Source: MADRE2 sp964397015
Lineage (GTDB): Bacteria > Desulfobacterota > Desulfobacteria > Desulfobacterales > Desulfobacteraceae
NCBI GenBank assembly: GCA_964397015.1
Contig: CAYNHL010000097.1
Location: 1-13,929, forward strand
Reading direction: 5' to 3'
Length of the DNA: 13,929 nucleotides
Shown here: positions 7,044 to 13,715 of the stretch, piece after piece
How positions within the stretch are numbered: position 1 is the first letter of the stretch
Layout of the letters: each line of letters opens with the position of its first letter
Translations under genes and position numbers: made by a program
Notes under the pieces: model-generated
Database searches by the model: none
Seen by the model: only the letters and a program-made list of their open reading frames with translations
What the model was told of the DNA's origin: nothing

Positions 7044-7552
7044 CTGCCATAAAAATTGTCCAGGGAGATATAACCAATGCTGAAGTCGATGCCATCGTCA
7101 ATGCCGCTAATTCCCGGATGCTGGGCGGCGGCGGAGTGGACGGAGCTATTCACCGGGCGGCCGGCCCAAAGCTGCTTGAAGCATGCAGAAAAGTTCCGGA
7201 TAAAAACGGGATCCGCTGCCCTGCCGGTGAGGCGCGGATTACTTCAGCCGGAAACCTGAAAGCGAAATATGTCATTCATACAGTGGGGCCGAGATACGGC
7301 GTTGACCTGCCCTCTGACAAGCTGCTGGCATCAGCCTACCGGAACAGCCTGGACCTGGCCGTGTCCCATGGATTTAGATCCATCGCATTTCCGGCTGTTT
7401 CCTGCGGAGTTTACGGGTATCCCCCCGAAGAGGCGGCCCGTATTGCAATTTGTGTTTGCACACAAAAAGAATATGAAGCAATAAAAAAATATTTTTACCT
7501 GTTCAGTGAAGCCATGGCCGTCATCTGGGCCACAGCCCTGAAAAACACATAG
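7040..7552 (+). CDS. Macro-domain protein, probable O-acetyl-ADP-ribose deacetylase / ADP-ribose hydrolase
   Basis: A 170-residue stand-alone macro domain of the MacroD/YmdB type. GDIT (9-12), VDAIVNAAN (16-24), GGGGVDGAIHRAAG (29-42), CPAGEA, YVIHTVGP and the SCGVYGYP phosphate loop are all present. In the family these residues bind ADP-ribose and hydrolyse O-acetyl-ADP-ribose or mono-ADP-ribosylated substrates. N21, N24 and D34 correspond to the residues usually needed for catalysis in MacroD-type enzymes. The length is near the usual 170-180 residues and the C-terminal strand/helix (YFYLFSEAM) is present, so it appears complete. The ATGA overlap with the kinase stop implies co-transcription and translational coupling. 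The enzyme is cytoplasmic. The true substrate cannot be told from sequence. Confidence 0.92.
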   Translation: MTAIKIVQGDITNAEVDAIVNAANSRMLGGGGVDGAIHRAAGPKLLEACRKVPDKNGIRCPAGEARITSAGNLKAKYVIHTVGPRYGVDLPSDKLLASAYRNSLDLAVSHGFRSIAFPAVSCGVYGYPPEEAARIAICVCTQKEYEAIKKYFYLFSEAMAVIWATALKNT

Positions 7553-7579
7553 TTACCTCCGGGCAGTGTTTTCAGATGT

Positions 7580-8209
7580 TCATCCTATCTTCGATACAGG
7601 TTGGAAATAACTTCCCAACGCACAGGGCCTGCAGAGAATCCGGTTGTTTTTAATCACTTCCTTTTTATCCCGGACCACCTGTCCGCACTCCTGACAGACC
7701 GCTTTGAAACGGGTCGGGCCAGGCAGGTCAGCGGCACTGATATTCACCTTTACTTCCTGAATTGCAAACAGGTCTTCAAGAGGCATCTGCTTATAGGCGA
7801 TCAACTGACGTTGCCTCAGGTCAGTTGATTTAAAGGGATCCTGGCTGGCGAAATCACTGAAGACCGGGACGTACTTCTGTGCAAGTTCCCTGGACTTTTC
7901 CGTTGAAACCAGCCTGAATGCCTTTTCGGTTTCAAGGTTGACAAAAGTGGCTGCCATTATACCGTTATCCACAAACTTAAGTGAACGACGGCCCAGTTTA
8001 ACCCCGGTGACAAAGGCGATTGCATCTGTCGCACACCTGTCCATTTCAACAAAAACAATGATTTTTTTTATCTGGGAGATATCTTTGGGGTTGTCAATCC
8101 CGATGAGCCGGCACCCCTCAATGGCCATTCTGACACCGACAACCTGGCCGGGACAAAGATGCCCGTGTGCCCGGGCTGATCCTTGTATCAAGGTCTCAAG
8201 AGTCTCCAT
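7580..8209 (-). CDS. FmdE-family protein with C-terminal zinc ribbon
   Basis: A 209-residue protein. The FmdE signature H15-G-H17-L-C19-P-G lies near the N-terminus, followed by IIVFVEMDRCATDAIAFVTGVKLGRR, typical of FmdE. The C-terminus is a zinc ribbon with C172-x2-C175 and C193-x2-C196, like the DksA/TraR finger. The family was named for subunit E of formylmethanofuran dehydrogenase, but stand-alone bacterial FmdE proteins are common in sulfate reducers and have no settled function; a metal- or molybdenum-related role is often proposed. No formylmethanofuran dehydrogenase subunits are nearby, so I do not assign that activity. It converges on the macro-domain gene with a 27-bp gap and diverges from the rubrerythrin-like gene. 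The ATG at 8209 follows AAGGTG, which lies inside an inverted repeat. Confidence 0.9.
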   Translation of the reverse strand: METLETLIQGSARAHGHLCPGQVVGVRMAIEGCRLIGIDNPKDISQIKKIIVFVEMDRCATDAIAFVTGVKLGRRSLKFVDNGIMAATFVNLETEKAFRLVSTEKSRELAQKYVPVFSDFASQDPFKSTDLRQRQLIAYKQMPLEDLFAIQEVKVNISAADLPGPTRFKAVCQECGQVVRDKKEVIKNNRILCRPCALGSYFQPVSKIG

Positions 8210-8214
8210 GAGCG

Positions 8215-8241
8215 CACCTTATGTAAAACTGAACATAAGGT
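8215..8241 (-). promoter_or_regulatory. Perfect 9-bp inverted repeat covering the fmdE-like ribosome-binding site
   Basis: ACCTTATGT (8216-8224) and ACATAAGGT (8233-8241) are perfect reverse complements separated by 8 nt. On the minus strand the second arm supplies AAGG of the AAGGTG ribosome-binding site, 5 nt before the start codon. It could be a repressor operator or an RNA hairpin that hides the ribosome-binding site; sequence alone cannot separate these. Confidence 0.55.
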
Positions 8242-8321
8242 CAATCATTTTTTGATTAATTCACATGCGGCTATAAGCCTTTTGCCTTGCATAGAAGGGT
8301 TTGGCAAAGGTGTAGAAAAAG

Positions 8322-8350
8322 TTGAATTTTCACCAGAGATAGGATAAAAA
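8322..8350 (+). promoter_or_regulatory. Possible promoter of the rubrerythrin-like gene
   Basis: TTGAAT (8322-8327), a 17-bp spacer and TAAAAA (8345-8350) resemble a sigma-70-type promoter with a poor -10. The leader would be about 115 nt and contains the dyad GCAGCG-C-CGCTGC at 8424-8436, which could be an operator or a short hairpin. Confidence 0.3.
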
Positions 8351-8472
8351 AGAAAAAGGTTTAAAGGCGTGTCTGTGGATTCTTCGATCCCTTTAGACCT
8401 GAAGCGGCAGGTGTTTTTGTAAAGCAGCGCCGCTGCCCTGGAAAACAACTTTAAAAGAGGACGGATGATCTT

Positions 8473-8931
8473 ATGGATTTAGAAGCATACCGCAAAGCAA
8501 TTTCCGATGCCATCCAAAGTGAAATCGATGCAAAAAATTTTTACGAACAGATTTCGCTTCGGATCAAAGACAACTATCTAAAGGGTGTGTTTGCAGATTT
8601 TGCCCGGGAAGAAGCCAGGCATGAACAGATCCTGTCCGATATTTTGAACCAGAAAAAAGTGGATACCGGGTATTTTGACTTTGACAAGGATTTTCAAGTA
8701 TCTGAAACTATTGAAATGCCGGAAGTCAACGAAGCCATGGACCTTAAAAATGCCATCGGCCTGGCCATGAAAAACGAAGAAATCGCCATGAAAAAATATA
8801 CAGCCCTGGCTGAGAACTGCACTGATCCTGGATTGAAATCGGTGTTCATGGATCTGGCAGCCATGGAAAGAGAACACAAGCACATTATGGAAGAAAAGTT
8901 TGTGGACGTGGCCTATCCCGAGGTGTGGTAG
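8473..8931 (+). CDS. Rubrerythrin-like ferritin-family diiron protein without rubredoxin domain
   Basis: A 152-residue four-helix protein. The expected diiron ligands are visible: E17 in helix 1 (SEIDAKNFY), E47-x2-H50 in helix 2 (REEARHEQ), E102 in helix 3 (NEEIAMKKY) and E132-x2-H135 in helix 4 (MEREHKH). Rubrerythrins reduce peroxide in the cytoplasm of anaerobes. The C-terminal rubredoxin centre (two CxxC) of classical rubrerythrin is absent, so electrons must come from a separate partner. The protein fits the short, rubredoxin-less rubrerythrin group common in Desulfobacterota. The start follows AAGAGG at a spacing somewhat longer than ideal. The stop overlaps the upstream end of the AraC-type frame, implying one transcript. 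Confidence 0.9.
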   Translation: MDLEAYRKAISDAIQSEIDAKNFYEQISLRIKDNYLKGVFADFAREEARHEQILSDILNQKKVDTGYFDFDKDFQVSETIEMPEVNEAMDLKNAIGLAMKNEEIAMKKYTALAENCTDPGLKSVFMDLAAMEREHKHIMEEKFVDVAYPEVW

Positions 8932-8939
8932 GGCCGCCT

Positions 8940-9698
8940 TTGAGTTCTTTTTACAGGCACAGCATCAACCGGGTGGTGGACCATATACAGGCCAACCTCG
9001 ATGCAGACCTGTCGGTCAAAAAGCTTTCAGCCATCGCGTGTTTTTCCGAATTTCATTTCAACCGCATATTCAAAACCGTTATGGGAGAGCCGGTCTACAG
9101 GTTTATCCGGAGGCTGAGGCTGGAAAAAGCGGCCGAACTCCTGCTGGCCAGTCCGGGTAAATCCATTACAGACATTGCATTCACCTGCGGTTTTTCCACC
9201 CCTTCTGCTTTTGCCAAAAGTTTCAAGGCCTGTTTCAAGATGAGTGCAACCGATTGGAGAAACAGCGCAACACCTTTTTTTGATGAAAACTCCGCATCTT
9301 CCCGGGCCGAACACGGCAAACTGTCCATTGTGGACGGACAGGAGGTGTGGTCTTTTTACAATGACAATTCCGTCCGCAGGGTGGTTGTCGAAGATATCGG
9401 GCCGGTGACCATCGCATATATCCGGCATGTCGGAGATTACCAGGGGGATGAAACCCTGTTCGGCCGTTTATACGGCAGGCTTTTTCAATGGGCGGCCGCG
9501 CACGGATGCATCGATGAAACCACGGTCCCTTTGAATGTTTATCATGATATTCCAAAAATAACCGAAAAGCAGAAACTCAGGCTGATGGTGGCGATTCCTG
9601 TAAAAAGCTCTGTCAATCCGTCCGGGTCGGTTGGAGTCACAAAACTTCCCGGCGGGAAATACGGAAGCTGCCGTTTTCTGCTCAAACAGGATGCCTGA
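8940..9698 (+). CDS. AraC-family regulator with truncated GyrI-like effector domain
   Basis: Residues SSFYRHSINRVVDHIQANL open a typical AraC-type DNA-binding domain with two helix-turn-helix units: LSVKKLSAIACFSEFHFNRIF and SITDIAFTCGFSTPSAFAKSF. A GyrI-like/AraC effector-binding domain follows (VRRVVVEDIGPVTIAYIRHVGDY... to PGGKYGSCRF). The family's domain normally continues about 45-50 residues after this point, with a tryptophan-rich helix and a final strand. Here the frame stops at QDA, and I see no continuation in the other frames before 9830. The start is uncertain. The TTG at 8940 follows AGGG (8930-8933), while a GTG at 8925 lies inside the rubrerythrin-like gene and would add five residues. 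The gene is probably co-transcribed with the rubrerythrin-like gene. Ligand binding is probably lost or altered; DNA binding could persist. Confidence 0.8.
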   Translation: MSSFYRHSINRVVDHIQANLDADLSVKKLSAIACFSEFHFNRIFKTVMGEPVYRFIRRLRLEKAAELLLASPGKSITDIAFTCGFSTPSAFAKSFKACFKMSATDWRNSATPFFDENSASSRAEHGKLSIVDGQEVWSFYNDNSVRRVVVEDIGPVTIAYIRHVGDYQGDETLFGRLYGRLFQWAAAHGCIDETTVPLNVYHDIPKITEKQKLRLMVAIPVKSSVNPSGSVGVTKLPGGKYGSCRFLLKQDA

Positions 9699-9829
9699 AA
9701 AAAACTTGCGCAATATAACAAAAAGCTGTTTTGGACAAGTGAAAAGCATGGATTGAGAAGATTTCCAGATAACTGTTGTCTATACTGGCCGTGTTGCTGT
9801 CAAACACTAACCATGAAAGGAAAACAAAA

Positions 9830-9879
9830 TGTCATCTGAAATCAGTCTCAATCCTGTAGGAAAAATCATGGCCTTTTCG
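9830..9879 (+). pseudogene. Start of a plus-strand gene whose body is missing
   Basis: AAAGGAAAACAAA precedes the ATG at 9830, a good ribosome-binding site at normal spacing, and TATACT at 9781-9786 could be its -10 box. The protein begins MSSEISLNPVGKI and then runs into the reverse complement of the decarboxylase 3' end, so no normal gene continues. The opening resembles the N-terminus of TrmO-type proteins (a NPIGxI motif near the start), but twelve residues do not prove it. I read this as a gene head left by replacement of its body with the decarboxylase segment. Confidence 0.45.
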
Positions 9880-11301
9880 CTACTGCCCTGCCCTGCCGAT
9901 GGCGCGGATGTCGGCCGCCAGATCCCGTATGTCATCCATGGCCGTATTCGGGCTGATGATAACCAGACGTAGATATCTTACCTGGTTGATTTCAGTACTG
10001 GATATATAAAACCGGCCCTGGCGGATCAATTCATCCCTGATGGCTATCTGCAGCCGGTCCGGCCCGTTGAGCCTGAAGCATAAAATGTTGCTTTCCGGCC
10101 GGCAGGGACAGCTGAAGTCTGACTGGGATCTGATATACTCCCATGCAGCCTGGGTCAGGTCGTATTCCTGATCCAGGTAGCTGGCCAGGCCGGCCTCGCC
10201 CATGGCGGCCATGGACATGAAAAATTTCAGGCCCAGTCCGGCCTTGGTGCACTCCACGGTCTGCTGGATAAAATCAAACCCTGGCTGGTACTTTTCATGG
10301 AACAGGTAACTTGCCTCGGTTTCAAACACCAGGTCCAGCGGCTCGGCATTCCGGACCAGCAGGGCGGCACACAGGGTGGGGGTCCGCAGCATCTTATGGG
10401 CATCCAGTACCACGGAACTGGCCTTGTCAATGCCGTGGATAAAGGATGACATCCGCGGCGAAAACAGGGCGCAGGCCCCGTGGGCGCCGTCGACATGAAA
10501 CCAGATCCGGTGCTGGTTGCAGAAGGTGCCGATTTCGTCCAGCGCATCGTACAGTCCTGTGCCGGTGGCGCATGCATTGGCCACCAGGGCCGCCACCCGC
10601 CTGCCGGACTGCCGGGCGCTTTCCAAGGCCCGGTTGAGCCGGTCCGTTCGTATCCGGCCCAGGTCATCGGTCTCCAGGGGCCATACATTGGCCTCCCCTA
10701 AGCCGATGATGCCGGCAGTCTTTGCAATGCTGTAGTGAGTGGATGCCGGTGCAAGGATGACCATGTCCCCTGTATTGCCCGATGTCCGTGCCGTGGGATC
10801 CAGGTGGTTCCGGGCGGCGAGCAGCGCGGTGAGATTTGCCAGGGACCCCCCGTGGGTAAGCACCCCTCCCCCGTGATCAAAGGACAGCCGTTCTGTCACT
10901 GCCAGGGGCATGGCAGGCCATCCGATTTTTTCCAGCAGCCGGTTGATCATGAAAAATTCAATGGCTGCGGCAGCCGGCCCCATTTCGTAAATGGCCATGG
11001 CATTGTTGGTCACCCCGTCGATCAGGGAACCCAGTGCGCCTGTGGGATGGGGTACACCCACCTGGTGGGCCATGAATCCAGGATGGTGCAGCCGGGTGGT
11101 ATGGGACAGGTAGGTCCTTACGAATCCAGCCAGATCGTCGGCCTGAAGTCCGCCGGCCTGGATCCAGCGATCCAGGTCCAGGTCCTGGTGGATCTGTGCC
11201 ATGGCCTCCTGGCGGATAACCCTGTCCCGGCCTGATGCACTCTGGTCCATGTACTGGTCCAGCAACCTGATAACAGTATTGGCGTCGGATTCAAATGTCA
11301 T
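9880..11301 (-). CDS. Group II PLP-dependent amino acid decarboxylase
   Basis: A 473-residue cytoplasmic enzyme of the aromatic amino acid / glutamate / diaminobutyrate decarboxylase superfamily. The PLP lysine is K303 in LDAHKML. D271 in HVDGAHG would pair with the pyridine nitrogen, and H189 in THYSI would stack on the ring. Other family blocks are HHPGFMAHQ, THGGSLANLTALLAAR, ANACATGTGLYDAL and the C-terminal RLVIISPNT. The length is normal and the frame intact. The substrate cannot be fixed from sequence; 2,4-diaminobutyrate or aromatic amino acids are both possible. The ATG at 11301 has only a weak ribosome-binding site (AAGAGAAG at long spacing). It overlaps by 11 nt a short ORF that has an excellent one, so translation may be coupled. 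The DNA is G+C-rich (for example 40 of 60 at 10621-10680), and both flanks are gene remnants, consistent with acquisition by recombination. Confidence 0.88.
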   Translation of the reverse strand: MTFESDANTVIRLLDQYMDQSASGRDRVIRQEAMAQIHQDLDLDRWIQAGGLQADDLAGFVRTYLSHTTRLHHPGFMAHQVGVPHPTGALGSLIDGVTNNAMAIYEMGPAAAAIEFFMINRLLEKIGWPAMPLAVTERLSFDHGGGVLTHGGSLANLTALLAARNHLDPTARTSGNTGDMVILAPASTHYSIAKTAGIIGLGEANVWPLETDDLGRIRTDRLNRALESARQSGRRVAALVANACATGTGLYDALDEIGTFCNQHRIWFHVDGAHGACALFSPRMSSFIHGIDKASSVVLDAHKMLRTPTLCAALLVRNAEPLDLVFETEASYLFHEKYQPGFDFIQQTVECTKAGLGLKFFMSMAAMGEAGLASYLDQEYDLTQAAWEYIRSQSDFSCPCRPESNILCFRLNGPDRLQIAIRDELIRQGRFYISSTEINQVRYLRLVIISPNTAMDDIRDLAADIRAIGRAGQ

Positions 11302-11395
11302 GACACAGGCTTCTCTTATATTGCAGGGTGCAGGTCTGCCAGTAAAAACTTGATGTCTGCATCAGTTTGCCAACATGCCATTGCTGTTTGTCCAT
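11291..11395 (-). pseudogene. 34-codon ORF: probable N-terminal stub of an O-methyltransferase
   Basis: On the minus strand, an ATG at 11395 follows a perfect AAGGAGGT (11400-11407) with 4 nt between. The peptide begins MDKQQWHVGKLMQTSSFYWQ and continues TCTLQYKRSLCHDI. The GKLMQxSxxYWQTCTL pattern is that of the dimerisation domain at the N-terminus of hydroxyneurosporene/acetylserotonin-type O-methyltransferases. In the family the next residues read like HAxVKLDxF, but here QYKRS follows and the frame ends within the decarboxylase start region. The join is therefore near the LQ codons (about 11324). It lies 23 nt after the msrAB-like stop and was probably the next gene of that operon. It may now act as a leader that delivers ribosomes to the decarboxylase. 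Confidence 0.6.
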
Positions 11396-11418
11396 TCGGA
11401 CCTCCTTAAAGTTAAAAG

Positions 11419-12537
11419 CTATTTAAAAAGGAAAACCAGATTCCCGTAACCCTCGGCCTCCAGATCCGCCCTGGGCACGAACCTTAGAGCTGCTGAATTT
11501 AAGCAGTAGCGCAGTCCCGTGGGCGGCGGTCCGTCGTCAAACACGTGCCCGAGGTGGGAATCGGCCAGGCGGCTGCGTACTTCTGTACGCACCATCAGCA
11601 GTTTCCGGTCCTTTTTTTCCAGGATGGCATCCGGCGAAATTGGCGCCGTGAAGCTCGGCCAGCCAGTGCCCGAATCAAATTTATCCGTTGAGGCAAACAG
11701 CGGTTCACCGGATATCACATCCACGTAAATCCCTTCTTCCTTGTTATCCCAGTAGGCATTTTTAAAAGGCGGCTCGGTTTTGTCCTCCCGGGTGACCGCA
11801 AACTGCATGGGAGTCAGCTTGGCCTTGAGTTCGTCGTCACTCGGCCGCACATATTTTTCTCCCGGGGCCTGCACGATAGTTTGCTCAGTTACCGGTTCTT
11901 TTCCCCAGACAGCCTTTATATAGGCATCCCTGCCGGAACCCTTCCGGTAAAATTTATACCGGATCGAATTTTTCCGGTAATAGTCCTGGTGATAATCCTC
12001 GGCCGGATAAAAGGTTTCTGCCTCGAGGATTTGTGTCACCACGGGTTTGTCAAAACGGCCGGAATCCTGGAGCTGATCCCGGGAAGCCTCTGCCAGGCGT
12101 TTTTGTTCTTCGGTATGATAAAAAACAGCCGACTGGTACTGTGATCCGCGATCGGCAAAGGACCCGCCGTCGTCCGTAGGGTCGATCTGCCGCCAGAAAA
12201 GATCCAGCAGGGTCTTATAGTCGGTCTTCTCCGGGTCGTAGACCACCTGTATAACTTCAAGGTGTCCGCTTGTCCCCGATGATACCTGCTCATAGGTCGG
12301 ATTTTCAATATGCCCGCCCATATAACCCGAGATAGCTTTAGTAACCCCTTCGTGCTTTTCAAAGGCCGATTCCATGCACCAGAAACAGCCGCCTGCAAAA
12401 GTTGCGATTTTTGTTTTCGCGGTTGAGCTGTCCCCGGAATCGACTGCCGCTTGTTTTCCGGACACGCCGAACCCGGCCGCAATACCTATTAATGTCATTA
12501 TCATGATAATCACCAATATATTTTTTTTATTGAACAT
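11419..12537 (-). CDS. msrAB: Exported MsrA-MsrB fusion (peptide methionine sulfoxide reductase)
   Basis: A 372-residue fusion that repairs oxidised methionine: MsrA reduces the S- and MsrB the R-sulfoxide. Residues about 5-26 (ILVIIMIMTLIGIAAGF) form a signal peptide or anchor, so it acts in the periplasm. The MsrA domain (about 43-195) has GCFWC with catalytic C51, then SGTSGHLEVIQVVYDP and the DYHQDYY motif. The MsrB domain (about 230-360) has SGTGWPSF, SHLGHVFDDGPPPTGLRYCLNSAALRF and catalytic C345. The zinc-binding CxxC pairs of many MsrB proteins are absent (VDVISGEP and RSRLADSHLGH occupy those places), as is usual in many fused forms. I chose the ATG at 12537 because AAAGGA (12546-12551) precedes it at correct spacing; an upstream in-frame ATG at 12597 adds 20 residues of leader without a ribosome-binding site. 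A G+C-rich hairpin lies directly upstream. Confidence 0.93.
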   Translation of the reverse strand: MFNKKNILVIIMIMTLIGIAAGFGVSGKQAAVDSGDSSTAKTKIATFAGGCFWCMESAFEKHEGVTKAISGYMGGHIENPTYEQVSSGTSGHLEVIQVVYDPEKTDYKTLLDLFWRQIDPTDDGGSFADRGSQYQSAVFYHTEEQKRLAEASRDQLQDSGRFDKPVVTQILEAETFYPAEDYHQDYYRKNSIRYKFYRKGSGRDAYIKAVWGKEPVTEQTIVQAPGEKYVRPSDDELKAKLTPMQFAVTREDKTEPPFKNAYWDNKEEGIYVDVISGEPLFASTDKFDSGTGWPSFTAPISPDAILEKKDRKLLMVRTEVRSRLADSHLGHVFDDGPPPTGLRYCLNSAALRFVPRADLEAEGYGNLVFLFK

Positions 12538-12544
12538 AATGATA

Positions 12545-12571
12545 TCCTTTCGACCGGCTGCCGCGCCGGTC
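12545..12571 (-). promoter_or_regulatory. Leader hairpin next to the msrAB ribosome-binding site
   Basis: GACCGGC (12552-12558) and GCCGGTC (12565-12571) form a 7-bp G+C stem with a six-base loop. On the minus-strand transcript the ribosome-binding site GAAAGGA begins right after the stem, so folding could influence its accessibility. Confidence 0.4.
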
Positions 12572-12593
12572 CGGACAATTAATGCCTTACCAT

Positions 12594-12621
12594 ACAATAA
12601 TGCATTCTTTTACTTTTGCAA
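12594..12621 (-). promoter_or_regulatory. Possible msrAB promoter
   Basis: On the minus strand, TTGCAA (12616-12621), a 16-bp spacer and TATTGT (12594-12599) give a moderate sigma-70-type match. It would produce a leader of about 50 nt carrying the hairpin next to the ribosome-binding site. Confidence 0.3.
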
Positions 12622-12730
12622 ACAGCCGCGCCCGGGATAGCGAAAAGCACAACAACTGCACGGAACATGTAAACAGGCCGGTTACCGCCTCGTCTGCAAT
12701 TCCTGTATCTGAAACGATATAGTTTTCACC

Positions 12731-12787
12731 AAAAAAAGGGGGATAACGGCTTCATGGTTAATTTGCCAAGAAGAGTCGGCCGTTATC
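12731..12787 (-). terminator. Probable intrinsic terminator of the ferredoxin/small-gene unit
   Basis: On the minus strand GATAACGGC (12787-12779) pairs with GCCGTTATC (12750-12742) in a perfect 9-bp stem, followed by CCCC and then seven T (12737-12731). The loop is long (28 nt) and the T-tract is offset by 4 nt, so efficiency is uncertain. It lies 16 nt after the stop of the small gene, in the expected place. Confidence 0.55.
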
Positions 12788-12802
12788 ATTGATCAGATAT
12801 AT

Positions 12803-13024
12803 TTACCACAAGATAGGCCACAGCCCTCTAATTTTTTCTTCAAGCCTTTTGACAATCCTCGGCGGCTTTTGATCCAATTTGTACTTTTCTGGTTTATCTT
12901 TGCAAGATTCCATTTCAATATCCATAAATTCATCTCTTAATTCAGGATATTCAAGAAAGATATTAAGCCTGAAAACCTCATCCTCTTTTTTATATTTTTC
13001 CAGGATTGATAAGGCATCCTTCAT
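12803..13024 (-). CDS. Small hypothetical protein, 73 residues
   Basis: A short, charged protein opening MKDALSILEKYKKEDEVFRL and ending RIVKRLEEKIRGLWPILW. No domain is recognised. It seems mostly helical and soluble, with one cysteine and no signal peptide. The start is placed at 13024 because GGAGG (13030-13034) precedes it at normal spacing; the in-frame ATG at 13036 has the ribosome-binding site inside its own codons. It begins 22 nt after the ferredoxin-like stop and is followed by a terminator, so the two very likely share one transcript and may work together. It could be a small partner of the ferredoxin. Confidence 0.65.
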   Translation of the reverse strand: MKDALSILEKYKKEDEVFRLNIFLEYPELRDEFMDIEMESCKDKPEKYKLDQKPPRIVKRLEEKIRGLWPILW

Positions 13025-13046
13025 AATAGCCTCCATTTTTTGGTTT

Positions 13047-13715
13047 TTATTCGCTGCGCTCCTTCATGGAAACAGCCTCAACCGGACATGTTGTCACACA
13101 AAGGCCACAGCCAAGGCACAAGCTGGGATCATATATCGTTTTTTCTTCCTGAAAGATCCGGGCCCCAAAGGCACAACGGTCAATACATTCGCCGCAGTGA
13201 ATGCAATCCTCAAAAGCCGTAACGGCAACATATCCGGACCGGACCATCAGATCCTTACGGTCATATTGTTTCACAATCTGCAGATCATGGCAGCAACATG
13301 GGCAACAACTGCATAATGCAAATATTTCATGATCCGGCATATAGAGGCTCAAATGGACAAGACCGCACTGGTTGGCTTGCTTTAAAATTTTTGCTGCCTC
13401 AACCAGATCAACGTGACGAGCCTCTTTTTTTTCCACAACCTTATCTGCGGTATCATTCAGCACAAAGCAGACTTCGAGGGGGTTGTCGCATCGTTCATAA
13501 TGGGCCCTGCAGGCGCAATTTTGAACCGCTATGGATTTGGCTTTGCCAAGCACCTCCATTACCTGATCCGTCGGAAGAATCCACTGTTTTGTTTCAAAAG
13601 CTTCTGAAATGGGGATAACCTTTGATGAATAGGAAATCTGTTTATTCAACAGCCATTCATCATATTTCACCAGCCTTTTTTCAAGAAAAGGGTCATTATT
13701 TTTTTGTGTATTCAT
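13047..13715 (-). CDS. Cysteine-rich ferredoxin-like protein with two [4Fe-4S] motifs and two extra Cys clusters
   Basis: A 222-residue cytoplasmic protein. The C-terminus has two classical [4Fe-4S] motifs: C171-x2-C174-x2-C177-x3-C181 and C200-x2-C203-x2-C206-x3-C210-P. Before them lie two further clusters: C67-A-C69-R, C76 and C83 (CACRAHYERCDNPLEVC), and C135, C137, C138, C140, C141 and C142 (CSCCPCCC). The first ferredoxin motifs imply electron transfer. The extra clusters could hold another Fe-S centre or other metal, which is inference. I recall similar CxCR...CDxPxxxC plus CSCCPC proteins annotated only as 4Fe-4S binding proteins in anaerobes. The start at 13715 follows GGAGG (13724-13728) with good spacing; an in-frame ATG at 13769 has no such site. 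No dedicated redox enzyme adjoins it within the window. Confidence 0.87.
   Translation of the reverse strand: MNTQKNNDPFLEKRLVKYDEWLLNKQISYSSKVIPISEAFETKQWILPTDQVMEVLGKAKSIAVQNCACRAHYERCDNPLEVCFVLNDTADKVVEKKEARHVDLVEAAKILKQANQCGLVHLSLYMPDHEIFALCSCCPCCCHDLQIVKQYDRKDLMVRSGYVAVTAFEDCIHCGECIDRCAFGARIFQEEKTIYDPSLCLGCGLCVTTCPVEAVSMKERSE

Noticed and set aside
7440..7552. Apparent abnormal C-terminus of the macro-domain protein
   Set aside because: Comparison with the remembered YmdB C-terminus shows that the final strand and helix (YFYLFSEAM) align at normal length, so the protein looks complete.
8245..8448. 67-codon minus-strand frame between the FmdE-like and rubrerythrin-like genes
   Set aside because: No ribosome-binding site or domain; it occupies the divergent promoter region.
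10735..11235. 166-codon plus-strand frame under the decarboxylase
   Set aside because: It arises from the G+C-rich third positions of the minus-strand decarboxylase and has no domain.
11503..11600. Loss of zinc-site cysteines in the MsrB domain as a defect
   Set aside because: Many fused MsrA-MsrB proteins lack these CxxC pairs; the catalytic cysteine is present, so this is a normal variant.
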